This document shows, piece after piece, positions 33,409 to 44,529 of a stretch of DNA of 64,000 bases. Under the pieces are notes generated by a model. The model made no database searches. It saw nothing but the letters and a program-made list of their open reading frames with translations, and was not told where the DNA came from. Origin of the DNA: Hymenopellis radicata (Eukaryota > Basidiomycota > Agaricomycetes > Agaricales > Physalacriaceae); NCBI GenBank assembly GCA_015501595.1, contig JADNRX010000220.1, positions 28,248 to 92,247 of the forward strand, given 5' to 3'. A program made the translations under genes and the position numbers. Within the stretch, counting starts at the first letter, position 1; each line of letters opens with the position of its first letter.

Positions 33409-35016
33409 ATGCCGCCTTCACCTGCGCTGTCGCGCTGCCCCACCTGTTCCCTCCCACTTCCTCTTGATATCCCCCCGCGAACGCCTCGTGTCCACGAGCT
33501 GCTCCGTAAAAACCTTCCACCGCGTGATAGTGAGCTCCTAGAGTTTCGCCATATCGTTGATAGCGGACCGGAAACTCTGAGCGGACTGGACCAACAGATC
33601 GCCCAGGTCAGAGAATTACTAGACAAACTCCTTCTGGCCCGTGGACAAGCGGAGTCTCATCTCAATGATGCGAAAGCTCTTGTTCATCCTATTCGAGCCA
33701 TGCCGAGCGAACTCCTACTCGATATATTTACTTTCTGCATCCCATGCTGGTTCTCGAGTCACAATCTCGATTCTGAAAAGACGGATTCCCTCGACCCACG
33801 TCAGCCACCTTGGACCTTAACACGCGTATGTCGTCTGTGGAGACAGCTCGCGATCGGCTGCCCGCTGCTCTGGGCGTATTTGGAGCTCAATGTCGATAGG
33901 CATGACACGCATATAACTGCCCGTCAATGTGTCTTCAAGACAGGCCTATATCTTGGGCGTTCGCGGGCGCGTTCCTTGTCAGTCGTCCTGTACGGTGACA
34001 TGACGGACCACGCTGTTATCCCGGTCCTGGAAATCACCACACTTCGCTGGGAGCGCCTCGCCACCAAGCTACCCATGCATGCACTGCAATCATTTTCGGG
34101 CAACATCTTTCCTCGACTCAGTGTTCTCGAGGTATCATGTCCTCCGGACCCGGACCTACCTACCACGGAGGTGGACATATTCACTTCTATCAGCGCCCCC
34201 GTACTCGGAACTGTGTACACCCGTAATCCCAGTTGGAGTATCTTCGATGATGTCCAAATCCCATGCCCACAGCTCATCGAAGTCGATGAGCTCCCTGTGT
34301 TCGATGTACGTGGCATTCATTGGCTTCGCAAGTGCAGCGAGCTTGAAGAAATTGAAATCAATGTCACATCGAGATACCATACTCCCATCAATCACTCCAT
34401 TTCCCTCCCCAAGCTTAAAGTCCTTACCATGACCGAGATTGCCACAGTTGAACCCGGCCGTTCGAAGGAGTTCCTGGAGCATTTGAGTGTTCCCAATCTT
34501 CGCTCACTCGCACTCAACTATCCAGTTGATATCGACCAACGACGTATTCAGTTCCCAGAGATCCTGAGGCTAGTCGAGACTGCCGAGAAGGTAACGAAGC
34601 TAGATCTTTGTTGCGCTATGAACGCGCATGCCGACAATACTCATGATCAGGGCCTCCTTGCGTTCCTTTCTTTTCTCCCCAATACGGAACACTTCCAACT
34701 CCATGATTCCAATGTAACAGCGGAGTTCTTCAGCGGTTTGAAAGGGTTGTCCTCGTCATCACGGCTTCCACGCCTGCGCGTCTTTGATATTAGCGACTGC
34801 TTCTACGATGCTCACTGCATTGGCCTCATATTCGACCTGCTGGAATCCAGATGCGACAGAAAGGCTTTGGCGCCGCCCACCGAATCAGGCAATGATGCTA
34901 TGGTCCACGATACTCGGGATGGGCGTCAGGTTGCATGCCTAGAGACCGTCATTGTTCCGCGCTCGCTTAGACGATCGATTTCGCCTCCGTTATACAGCCT
35001 GTACCGATTAGAATGA
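33409..35016 (+). CDS. F-box-like protein with LRR-type C-terminus
   Basis: A single uninterrupted exon of 535 residues. The N-terminus has a short Cys pair and a helical segment (about 57-88, likely coiled coil) leading into the F-box IRAMPSELLLDIFTFC at about residues 95-110, then WTLTRVCRLWRQLAIGCPLL. The long C-terminal part has irregular leucine-rich strands such as FPRLSVLEVSC and LPKLKVLTM. This is the common basidiomycete F-box-like architecture, predicted to bind Skp1 in SCF ubiquitin ligases and to recruit an unknown substrate through the LRR-like region. The family is strongly expanded in Agaricomycetes. Confidence 0.85.
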   Translation: MPPSPALSRCPTCSLPLPLDIPPRTPRVHELLRKNLPPRDSELLEFRHIVDSGPETLSGLDQQIAQVRELLDKLLLARGQAESHLNDAKALVHPIRAMPSELLLDIFTFCIPCWFSSHNLDSEKTDSLDPRQPPWTLTRVCRLWRQLAIGCPLLWAYLELNVDRHDTHITARQCVFKTGLYLGRSRARSLSVVLYGDMTDHAVIPVLEITTLRWERLATKLPMHALQSFSGNIFPRLSVLEVSCPPDPDLPTTEVDIFTSISAPVLGTVYTRNPSWSIFDDVQIPCPQLIEVDELPVFDVRGIHWLRKCSELEEIEINVTSRYHTPINHSISLPKLKVLTMTEIATVEPGRSKEFLEHLSVPNLRSLALNYPVDIDQRRIQFPEILRLVETAEKVTKLDLCCAMNAHADNTHDQGLLAFLSFLPNTEHFQLHDSNVTAEFFSGLKGLSSSSRLPRLRVFDISDCFYDAHCIGLIFDLLESRCDRKALAPPTESGNDAMVHDTRDGRQVACLETVIVPRSLRRSISPPLYSLYRLE

Positions 35017-35741
35017 AGCTGATTTACCCTTTTAAGTTTCAAGATATTGACCGGGACGACGCTAATTCAACGAAGGACGTTGAAGTAGTTGGCGGAGATT
35101 GCTTGGACGGCTATCCTTTTCTGATTGTGCTAAGCGATAGGTCTTCCTTGAACTAGCCGGCGTTCTGGTATGCACACCTCATTGCTCGTGACGTTTCTGT
35201 ACGAATTCGGAGCATCGTTTTCTAAAATGGACTGCACCAACGTGAAGACATCGGGTTCGGTCCGAAGGGCTTAGAGTATGAGGTATCAGAATAGCCTTCT
35301 CGAGTAGCTCGGGTGTATACACGCGCCTCACTCGACGTGTATGACGTGCTCGAAAGTGTGGGGCAGAGCCAACTAGGACCGATGCAGTGGCGGCCAAAAG
35401 CGCTCATTTACGCCCGAGTTTGTCGGATCTCATCCGAAAGGCAGCATGGGAAATCACTGTACGAATCAAAAGCAGGCGCGTCAAGCAGGACGGATGCATC
35501 AATGAGAAGACCGATAATCTTCAGCTTGAACCGACGAAGTTGGAACGAAGGATACACAGAACCGAGTGTGATAGCAGTGTTGAGACGAATACAAGTACAT
35601 GTCATGACGAAGGAGTGCGTGGTGATGGTAGAGTACAAAAGGTGAATCCAATGGATGTGCGGGATGGGGAAGAGATACAACAAACAGCAGCTTATAGCAC
35701 GCTAAGCTGTAACGGGGTGGAGGATGGGCGCGCGTGATAGT
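35017..35741. other. Intergenic, no recognised gene
   Basis: Only overlapping short frames occur (35313-35737 plus, 35179-35683 minus), with no family resemblance. Confidence 0.3.
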
Positions 35742-36024
35742 TTACAGACCTAACTTCTGGACCAGCACGCTGCAGACATGTTGTTAGTCTTATTATTAGA
35801 CATGAAGAAAACAGGAAAACGCACCTGTCCCGTAGGAGGCCTCCTAGACTGCTGTAGCGTAGAACGGCATATGTGGATGCTGCCGCGGCAAGGGATAGCG
35901 CTAAGGCGGAGATGACGCCGGCGGGTGATAGTGCCTCGGCAGCAGCCCGGGAGTCGCCTTTCGACCAGACCTCGGAGGATGTGAGCTGCGGGTGCTCGTA
36001 GATGTCACTGGCTGCGCGCATCAT
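35742..36024 (-). CDS. Small single-pass membrane protein
   Basis: Exons 36024-35825 and 35769-35742 join in phase 2 across a 55-nt intron to give 75 residues. An N-terminal polar part is followed by one hydrophobic segment (SPAGVISALALSLAAAASTY) and a short basic/hydrophilic tail ending VLVQKLGL. A TATA-like TATAAAG lies about 105 bases upstream on the minus strand near 36128. No known family; confidence rests on clean splicing and the membrane segment. Confidence 0.5.
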
Positions 36025-37587
36025 AGCAGGCGAGTCGAGAGGGAGTGGATAGGGTTAAGTAAGAGATGGATGACAGATGTCAGAGAATGGTCGGAGGTGA
36101 TAGGCTGGTGATCGTCCCTTCCGTGCTTTATATCGACGCTACCCCAAATCAGCCGCGGAGAGTCCTAATTGTTGTGTTCGTGGGTCGTGGCGTTCATGGA
36201 CAATGGTACTGAGACAACCCTTTATACTCGCTTTGTTCCCGTCTTATCCGGCCATCGATCGTGATGTCCCTGGAGAGGCGCTTGCCGTGGTCTGGAGACC
36301 GCTACCCTGATCCCCTCTCATTGTACACGACCACAACGAGGTCTTTCAATTAACGACAGGGTTTCTCCCAAAGATCGTCGCTTTCGCCTTGCTTGGTCTG
36401 CGCTCAATCCGACTGTCTTCCGGTTAACCATTGATGATCCTCTTGCTCTGTTTGATTGGAGTGATGCTCGCTTTCCCCACTCGGGTCGTTTTGCTGTGTC
36501 TTCTGCCGCCCGTCTACTTTCGACGTAAACTCTCCATGCGTTCCTTCCTTCCTCCATCAAACACGTTCTTCCAAACACGAGGGTTTCATGACCGCATTGT
36601 GGATCCTTATACCGACGTGTTTGAAGCCCTCCATTAGTACTTTCGGATTTTATCCTCCGGTAATACACTCTAGGACGTCCGCTAAACGCGGTACCGCTGT
36701 CCATCGCGAAATGGAGAGGTCGGCCATCTATCTACCTGACAGATTCTGGCTGGCGTTTCACGGTAGTAGACTAATCGCGCCAGAGAACGGCGTATACGGC
36801 ATCGGTGAAACCTGCTTTGTATCCCGCCCCGACCCACCCTGCGGAAGCCAATTTCTAGTAAGCACCGATACATCCTCGCTGTCTTTTGCGGCGAAGAGTT
36901 CGCTAAAATCCAAACAGTATACACTACTCCCCGACATTCATCCGAATCCGAGGACGTCTCCAGCAATATGGGATACCAAATGCATACCCGTTCAATAAAG
37001 TCTTAGCTTCGTACCTAACGGGTTCTAAGTTCGAGGGAATTAGCGTACCGCAAGCTATCATGTATCTTGTCTATTTGCAATGGCCTCTTCCGCATTCAGG
37101 ACACGAATAAGGCCAAACCCGTAGACGTAAATGTAGTCGGCGATGACGATGGCACTGGAGACGGACGGGACCCAATGGAGACATGGCGGCGTATGTAACG
37201 CGTCTCTTTCTTGCCTCACCCTTTGTCCAAGCGTCTGTTACTACTTTCTCCCGCATTTTCTGGCCAGTGCTTGTCTTATTCCACGTAGTTTCCAAGTAAC
37301 TAATGTATTTTGGACGTAGACGATGTCTGGACTGGGACTCTCGGAGATTTCCACAAGAGAGTAAGTCTCTCTGACCTGTGCAGCCAAAATGCACGCCTAC
37401 AAGGCGATGGTAAACTTGAAGTGAGTGTAGTAGCCATAGGTGCTTCCCGAACGGGCCGCGGCAATATGCAACCGCCGGCACCTGCAGCGGCATTTCTTCT
37501 TCCTCCTTTCACGAGCGCGATCGACTCTCTCTTCTTCCACCCACCTCGCCATCACCCACCATCACTGCCGCCCAGATTTCTTTAGAC
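36025..37587. other. Region without a confident gene
   Basis: The first 250 bases are the promoter side of the small membrane protein. Frames at 36318-36704 and 37071-37493 (minus) are open but unconvincing in composition. No family recognised. Confidence 0.25.
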
Positions 37588-37790
37588 GTTGAATGCCACG
37601 ACCCGAGCTCGATAGGCGTGTGCTACGTTCTGCTGTGACCCGAGCTCAATAGGCAAAGGCATTGTTTTATTTGCATCTTAAAATCTTGGATCGAGGACGT
37701 TGAAGGCTACGACCCGAGCACGATAGGCGTAAGCTACGTTCGGTTGAAAGCCGCGACTCGAGCACGAGGCGTGTGCTATTGCGAGACATG
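37588..37790. repeat. Degenerate repeats of a 42-44-bp unit
   Basis: Copies starting at 37589, 37700 and 37744 share TTGAAngCnnCGACCCGAG, then a CGATAGGCGTGTGCTACGTT-like stretch. A partial copy lies at 37638. Spacing of the last two is 44 bases. No coding function is seen; possibly a fragment of a longer repeat. Confidence 0.6.
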
Positions 37791-37869
37791 CAAACCGCTT
37801 CTGTCTTTTTCTACCTTATCGTTGAACTGGCATCCTGTGTACGTCGGTTCAAGCGACGAAGATGGCCTC

Positions 37870-37902
<33 letters not shown>

Positions 37903-37907
37903 TTTTT
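37870..37907. repeat. (TA)n plus poly-T tract
   Basis: About seven TA dinucleotides followed by a T-run of more than 20. It could be the relic of a poly-A tail of a minus-strand retroelement; there is no other support. Confidence 0.6.
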
Positions 37908-38216
37908 GGCCGCCTGGCTCAACGTTGGTAAAGTTTTGGTGGCTTCAGTCCAACTTCAGTCGCACTGTACAGTTTGCCGGTGATTGCCGCATGATGCTCA
38001 CGCCGAACAAGCCGAGCACTATCTCTGTTGATACTTCTCGTATTCTCCTCTCCTTTGGTGCTCCTGCCTGACCTTGAAGTTCTACCGCCGTGGTTCGACG
38101 GTGAGCTCGGCTTCTTGGGAGGGTAGAGAGCGCAAGAGACGTACGGGTGATGGCTTATGTCGTCATCGCGTGCGCACCTCTTGCGGCCAGCCGGTCCTGT
38201 GGGCCAATCGGCTGTT

Positions 38217-38241
38217 TAACAACAACAACAACAACAACAAC
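38217..38241. repeat. (AAC)8 microsatellite
   Basis: Uninterrupted AAC repeats, encoding poly-Asn in one frame (RLFNNNN). A nearby SNAACFHCRQ at about 38390 hints at a gag-like zinc-knuckle remnant, but support is weak. Confidence 0.6.
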
Positions 38242-38497
38242 GGCGACCCACTCTTGCGAACTATGGTGGGTTCAAATTCGGTCGAGTCCAATTCCTTAAA
38301 TATATGATTTGCCAGGTCTGTCCATGGACAGCGAACGTGGTAACCGACTCTTCAAATTCGACCGCTCCTTGTTCGAACGACTTTCCTCTAATGCTGCTTG
38401 CTTTCATTGCCGACAAGCCTTACTGTAGGGGCAGCCTCAACGACTTTGTCCTCCAGTGAAGGCTAGTACTCATAATGATTGTCCGAATTGTAAACGA

Positions 38498-40542
38498 TCA
38501 ACTGTCCCCCGACGCCGCCTCCTTCTCGTCATTCTTGCCGCCTGATGTCGCCTTAACCGCCCACCTCTCATCTGTGTAACTGTGCAAAGGAAGGCCTTTC
38601 ATAAGCAGGCTTACGAGCCATCCGAGCGCTGCAATGCCAATCAGGACTTCCCATAAAACCTTCAGCGATTCGGCGAAGGCGGTTTGAACGCTACTTCGGA
38701 GGGACTCGTCCATGCCTCTGATACTGGGTATAAGCGCATATGCGATGGTGACGCCCTCTGGATGGGACGCGAAGAATTCAGGTAGTGTCCGAGATAGCCG
38801 TCGCTGCAGTTCGTTTTGGAGCACGGCACTTCCAATGGTTACGCCCCACACCTGTGTACCAAACTGTCAGCACATCGTGAAAGCGAAGGGCGCGCGCACG
38901 TACTCCAGAAAAGGTTCGACAGAACATGTGCAGAGATAACGCCGGCGCGTTCAGCAGGACGGGCAAGGGCGCTTGTACTGGGAAAACCGTCGTTGCGTAA
39001 TTGAAGCTTTGGGTGCCTTCATCAAAGTATATCTGTAGCCGGAGACTGTAACTTACCCCAACCCAATGCCTAGAATAATCAAATACCCAATGGCCGACGC
39101 GAGATTTGTCGTCGCGTTTAACGTCGTCATCAAGCCTAGTCCGATCAGTACAAGGACCCAGCCCGCCCACATTTGAGGTCGATAACGGGACGTCTTCCGA
39201 ACCATGGCACTAGCAATCATGGCAGCAGGAGCAAGTGCCGCCAGAGCGAGGATGAGGACTCCTGAACGCATTGGTGATGCAAGGTGACACGCTTGGAAGT
39301 AGACGGGCGTGAAGTCTGATGATGTCATTAGATTAATTTCGTCGCGGAAGGAAGAAGGCTCACACACGACGCCAAGTGCGACGACTCCGACGAGGAAGGT
39401 TTGCAGGAATCTGCGGATATCAACAATCAGATTCGAAGTCAAAGACTCAGAGTCAACATGAAGGGACAACCTACCCACTTACACTAGTCCTATTGGATAT
39501 CACAGACCAAGGAATTAAAGGATACTTTGCTCCCTTTGCCTCGAAGATTACGAATGCGACTAGTCCCAGGCAGCCTAAAACAAGAGGAACGATGATCCGG
39601 GCGGAATCCCATGGATATACCACGCCGCCCCATGTAAGCGCAATGGTGCAGGCTGCTGTACTCGACACCACAAGGAAATTTCCGCTTCCGCAGCGTTAGC
39701 GCATTCTTATAACGGTTTGGAACGAATCTCTTACATCCAATCAAGCTTGATTATTTTTTCGTAGAAGGTACCAGGAGGTGTGGGTAGCTTCATCACGATG
39801 AAACAAATAATACACGCTATTCCAGCAATAGGAAGATTCAAGTCTAGTGTATGTTGTCAGCATAGCGACTTTGGATGCATGTTGAAGGCGCACAAAAGAG
39901 CCATCTCCAAGCCCCCGCATCCGCCAAGGCGCCTCCGATGACAGGACCGAGAAAATTAGCGATTCCCCATGTTCTATAATATCGCGTTAGGATGATCAAG
40001 CGCATAAATTCGAGATGCGCGTACAATCCGAAACAAGCCGCGTAAAGCCCTCGCTCCTCCAATGATACCAAATCCGCCAAGATGATCGCCGAAAGCGCCT
40101 GGATCCCGCCACTCCCCAGTCCCTGGACTGTCCGGCCCCCGATCATCATAGCCATACTGCTCGCGCCGCCGCAGATTCCGCTCCCAATGAAAAACAGAAC
40201 GATGCTCGTCATTAAGGCGGGGCGTCTGCCGAAGACTTCGGCGAGGGCGCCTGTCATGGGGAGGAATGCCGTGGAGGAGAGCGCATACGCGGAGCCCACC
40301 CAGGCGAACTCGGTTGCTTTGAGGTCCTGTGCGATAGTTGGGAGCGCGTTGGATACGGCGAGGAGTTCGAGCGCGGAGAGAAAGAGTGTGACGTTGAGGG
40401 ATGTGAAGAGGATCCAGAAGCGCGCGCCTTTTCCAGTCGAAGGCGCCCGACCTTGTTCCATTTTGGGGGAAGAATTTGAATGTTCAGAAGTGCGACAGTC
40501 GTTGAAGGAATGCGAGTCGTGTTGTACCATGGTGGTGGGCAT
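38498..40542 (-). CDS. MFS multidrug/efflux transporter (DHA14-like)
   Basis: A multi-exon gene. The N-terminal exon (40542 to about 40035) holds the first helices, FVxSAY-type WVGSAYALSSTAFLPMTGAL, the loop motif GRRPALM and GGRTVQGLGSGGIQAL. Later exons give GIANFLGPVIGGALADAGAW (about 39905-39980), PIAGIACIICFIVMKL, GNFLVVSSTAACTIALTWGG, a middle block ending in PVYFQACHLAS, and a last exon from about 38850 to 38498 (QRRLSRTLPEFFASHPEG). Order and motifs match 14-helix drug:H+ antiporters that export toxic compounds or metabolites at the plasma membrane. It lies next to a P450 and a prenyltransferase, as in small metabolite clusters. Confidence 0.85.
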
Positions 40543-40871
40543 GCTGTTGCGATTGGGGTGATTTACAGAAGGGTGTTGAGTCTGGAAATGAATGGTGAGA
40601 ATATCAGCGACTCGGAGATTCCAGCTGCATGATTGTCACGCAGCCGCCATCGTGTACGATGATAGACGCTTTGCTGTTCAGCAGACGAACTGAACCAAAC
40701 TCGCTTCTTGAGATGATGTAGACGTTCTGAGAGAAGACTCCATTCAGACGTAGATCAAAGAACTTAGGGTAGGTAGTAACGCCGCCTGTCAAGAATCACT
40801 GCTTCCCGTCATTAAGTGAGAATTTGGATACACATATTCATACACGCTATTGGACACGTCATTACGTTTAA

Positions 40872-43004
40872 CTAAATGTAGCACTGTGCCGCGCGCGCCT
40901 GCGCCATCTGAGCTTTGACTGGCGAACGCGGTGTGATGGAACACTCGAATGGCTTCGGATAACTAGGGGCGACCGTGAGATGAAAGCCCAATCGCCCACA
41001 TACATGCCCACTTGCCTAATGAGATGCTCCTGATATTCCGGGACTAGTTCTTTGCCGGGCGGTACGGCTATGTCGAACATGAACAGGAGAGAAGCGATAC
41101 TGATGAAAAGACCGTTTTCAGCGAGGTACCTTCCGGGGCAGATTCTTGAGGGTCCTCGTGAGCAAACTACCGAGCGCTTATCAAGGAACTGTACATCACC
41201 TTCTCCCGAAGCCGTACACCCAGGCAGTTGGATGAACCATGCGTGTTTCGGAATCTAGCCATCGCTCCGGTATGAATTCCTTCGGGTCGTATTTGTTGTT
41301 CGGTTCAAGCGCGATCGCCCTAGGGACGTTGTCGAGACGTAGTGCGAGGCAAAGACACACATACCATACGTTCGGGATAATCATGGTGCCCTTGGGAATG
41401 AAGAATCCCTTGTAAAAGTCATCCTCCGCCGTACGCCGTGCTAGAGCTGTAAATCGGGGTGTCAATGATACTCAACACGACGGCGAGATTGTGCATACTC
41501 AGAGGTAGAAGCGGATGCCACCGCATTGTTTCCAATATGACCGCATTAGTATAGCTAGCAAGCGTCAGTTGAAACAGAGCCGCAGTAAAATGAAAGACGT
41601 ACGGAAGATCCGGTTTGTCTGTTACCGATGGAAGACGCCCGGGACCAATGACCTCGTCAATTTCGCGCTGCGCACGCGCCAGCTTGTCCCTATGAAGCGC
41701 CATTGCCATGATGAAGGTCAGTGTCGTTGCATACATCTTCACTATATGTTAGTTGCTAGTCACTAAAGCGAATGAGAACTCAACTGCTTCGCCGCCAGCT
41801 CCATGAACCATCAGAGCACAGTGTAACGACATCAAGCTGGACTCACCGCCCAATAACGAAGCCGTAAGCCACTTCTTTCTCTTGTCCGACTTCTCCAGAG
41901 TCCAGATGTCGTTGGCGAGCGATGATCCTGCCACGCCGGCCGCCTACAAGGGTAGTGACAGTAAATGATGTTGATTGCACGCTTATACGTACCATGTCCC
42001 TCTTGAAGTGTTCATATGGCTGTTCGACCAATCGGTTGAGTAGATCTTTTCCGAATGCGACGTCCTTCTTGAACGGTAATGGAAGATACTTCACTGCTGT
42101 TAGATTAGTGCTACATCAAAAGGCAGAGGTTAATCAACCAGCGCACAAAATGGAGGAAGTCTGCCAGATAAGCGCCGATGACAGTTGACTTGCTGACCAT
42201 CGTCATCGTATCATGAGCGAGGCCGATGTACTTGGGAGATTTAATTGATACACATGTACTCGATTCACGATTCACTCACACGATTATCGGCCGTGCGCAC
42301 TGATACACCATACGTCACCGTCAGTATCATGCGAGACGCGAACCTAAGAAATAGTTTATTCGTTACCGAACAATACGAGGAGACATAACAGACGAACATG
42401 CGGATGTGTGAAAAGAATTCCGCTGGACTTTGAATGAGGTCCGAGCACATGATGGCCGCGAGATCATTTTGCAGTGAGTGATACTGCTGGACGGCATCGT
42501 GGGCGAGCACTATGTTCGCGAGTTTTCGGTGCGCCCTCCATTCCAGCCCATAGGAGAGAAGAGGGGTGCTCTAAACAACGTCAGTATTGCAGACCGCCCC
42601 GGAACATTGAACTAACGTTATCCAGCCCAATCAGCTCGCCAACGACGGTGAAGATGGGGCGGTGAGAGTAGATATTTCCACGTTTGACGAGCAAATCCTC
42701 GATCGCTTCCATAGTATTGAGAGCGAGGACGGAGTTTCCAAGTCCGTGTAGATAGACGATATCCCCTATTTAGTCTCAGCGGGAACCGTTTACTGAGACA
42801 AGACGCACCGTGTTGCTGTTTATACCGATAAAGCAGCTGCCATCGCTGGGGATTCAAAAGTGCTAGTATATTTCCAACAACGGGCCACGTAGGAGGGCCT
42901 GGTGGAAAAGGCAGGCCTTTTCGACGACGCAGATCGCGATTGAGGACGAGAATGTATGCAAATGCAACTGACAATCCGCATACCACAAGTTGCAAGTCGA
43001 ACAT
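40872..43004 (-). CDS. Cytochrome P450 monooxygenase
   Basis: Multi-exon gene starting at 43004 with a membrane anchor ([18 protein letters not shown]) and the proline hinge [15 protein letters not shown]. Later exons give the ExxR helix ([18 protein letters not shown]), PERW (FIPERWLD) and the heme loop [17 protein letters not shown] with the axial Cys. The last exon ([19 protein letters not shown]) is reached through a GC-AG intron with an AG/GCAAGT donor. In the I-helix the oxygen-activating motif reads AGGEAM, so the usual Thr is Ala if my splice choice near 41745-41790 is right. It is an ER enzyme; the substrate is unknown. The gene is divergent from the UbiA-type gene, with about 420 bases between starts. 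Confidence 0.85.
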
Positions 43005-43421
43005 CAGATCAAGAAGATAGAGTCTCTACTTACTCGTAGCAGAAAACGCAGAGAGGTCACCCCGGGCAGATGCCGCCGGCACAACCACGTGGTGTTGTTA
43101 GTCCATGTTGGAGACGCCGATCAAGTCGAGTCTTCGTCTTCCTCCAGTTGGTCGTGCCCTGGAATAGGTGTAAAGCGGAGAAAACCAGACTCCGTGCAAC
43201 AGGTCAACGTCGACCGGTCACCTGTCTTTAACGGTTTTGTGATGATCGTCCGCGATAGGACGCTTATCATTACGACAGTCAAGATGACCATTCAGACGGA
43301 GCAGTCGGTTTTCGACAGTTCGTTGACACATATACTTTATTGGGGTTCACCCGTAATCCAGAATCTCAGGTCTTGCCATCCAAGCGCGCACTGATCAACG
43401 ACATCTTTTCCAGCGTCCGCA
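43005..43421. promoter_or_regulatory. Shared promoter region of the P450 and UbiA genes
   Basis: 417 bases between two divergent start codons, with no gene inside. It is therefore likely a bidirectional promoter; no specific operator is identified. Confidence 0.5.
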
Positions 43422-44479
43422 ATGCATCCTGGTCGTTTCGCGTGGACACCTCAAGTGAAATTCTCCGAGATTCTCATCTCACTGGCAGAAACCGGACGGA
43501 GATGTATCTGCTACCATACGTGGACACTGTTTCTGTTCACCAAGTCTGATATGAAGACAATTCTTCTCCCCATTGTGAGACGGCACATCTTATTTCCTAC
43601 AGCACTGAATGACTGAGGGGACTTCCAGGTATCGTTTACCGTGATGAACGGAGCCACTCCTCTCATGAGGGCGGTGTTCACACTTCTGTGGACGTGGCTC
43701 CATCTTCTGCAATTTTGCGTTTCTAATCAAAGATCGTCATCTATAGAAGACGCGCACAATAAGCCATGGCGCCCCATTCCTTCTGCCCGCATTTCACCGC
43801 GGCAAACACATCTGTTACGCTTGCTACTCGTGCCATTGTGCATCGTTTTCTCATCCGTCTTCGGAACGATGACTGTCAGTGCTATCTTTGCATTGCTTAC
43901 CTTCGCCCATAACGATACTCCTCTCGGGCACTCGAATTGGGTTACTCGTAACTTTCTGGTAGCAGCGGGATACGCGACACTTGACGTCGGTGCTGCAATT
44001 GTAGCTCATTCTCAGGGTGAATAATCATTGAATCCTTTCCGACGAACTGCTAATGTATTACTAGATCAAAGAATCCTCTGCGATGTCGTCCGAACGCCAC
44101 TTCTCAATGCCGCCATGATATTCACTACCGTGCACGCCCAAGACTTTGCGGATGAGCGTGGCGATAGAATGAAGGGAAGAAGGACTATTCCGATTGTGAT
44201 GCCGAAAGTAGGGCGTCTGTCTATGGCCGTCGGGCTGATGATCTGGTCAACGATTCTCACACACCAGTATGCATTACCCGTCCAGGTCGCCTTCGTACTC
44301 ATCTCGCTGGGAGCGTATACCGGAGGCCGTTATTACTACGCCCGTTCACCTAGTGCAGACAGGCATTCGTACTTTCTATATAACGTAAGCCTGTTTTTGT
44401 ATCGCAGAGCGAAGACTCATTGTAACTATTCAAGATTTGGCTCTCGCTGGCCCGTATTACGGCTCTGTTTAGGAAGTAA
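43422..44479 (+). CDS. UbiA-type prenyltransferase / terpene cyclase-like membrane enzyme
   Basis: Exons 43422-43574, 43629-44016, 44065-44384 and 44435-44479 join in phase to 301 residues. Helical segments match UbiA proteins. The first Asp-rich region is NQRSSSIEDAHNKPWRPIPS (about 84-103) and the second is QDFADERGD (about 206-214), followed by KGRRTIPIV. The two motifs coordinate Mg-pyrophosphate in prenyl transfer or, in some fungal relatives, terpene cyclisation. The usual first-motif NDxxD is degenerate here, as in many basidiomycete family members. The protein ends WLSLARITALFRK. With the adjacent P450 and MFS genes it suggests a small prenyl/terpenoid pathway; that is inference. Confidence 0.82.
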
Positions 44480-44529
44480 TAAATCTATTTGGTGTATGTT
44501 ACTCGTTCGACGATGCTCTACGGAAGAAC

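Noticed and set aside
38265..38290. tRNA-like T-arm (GGTTCAAATTC)
   Set aside because: No matching acceptor, D or anticodon arms were found upstream; no tRNA gene could be supported anywhere in the window.
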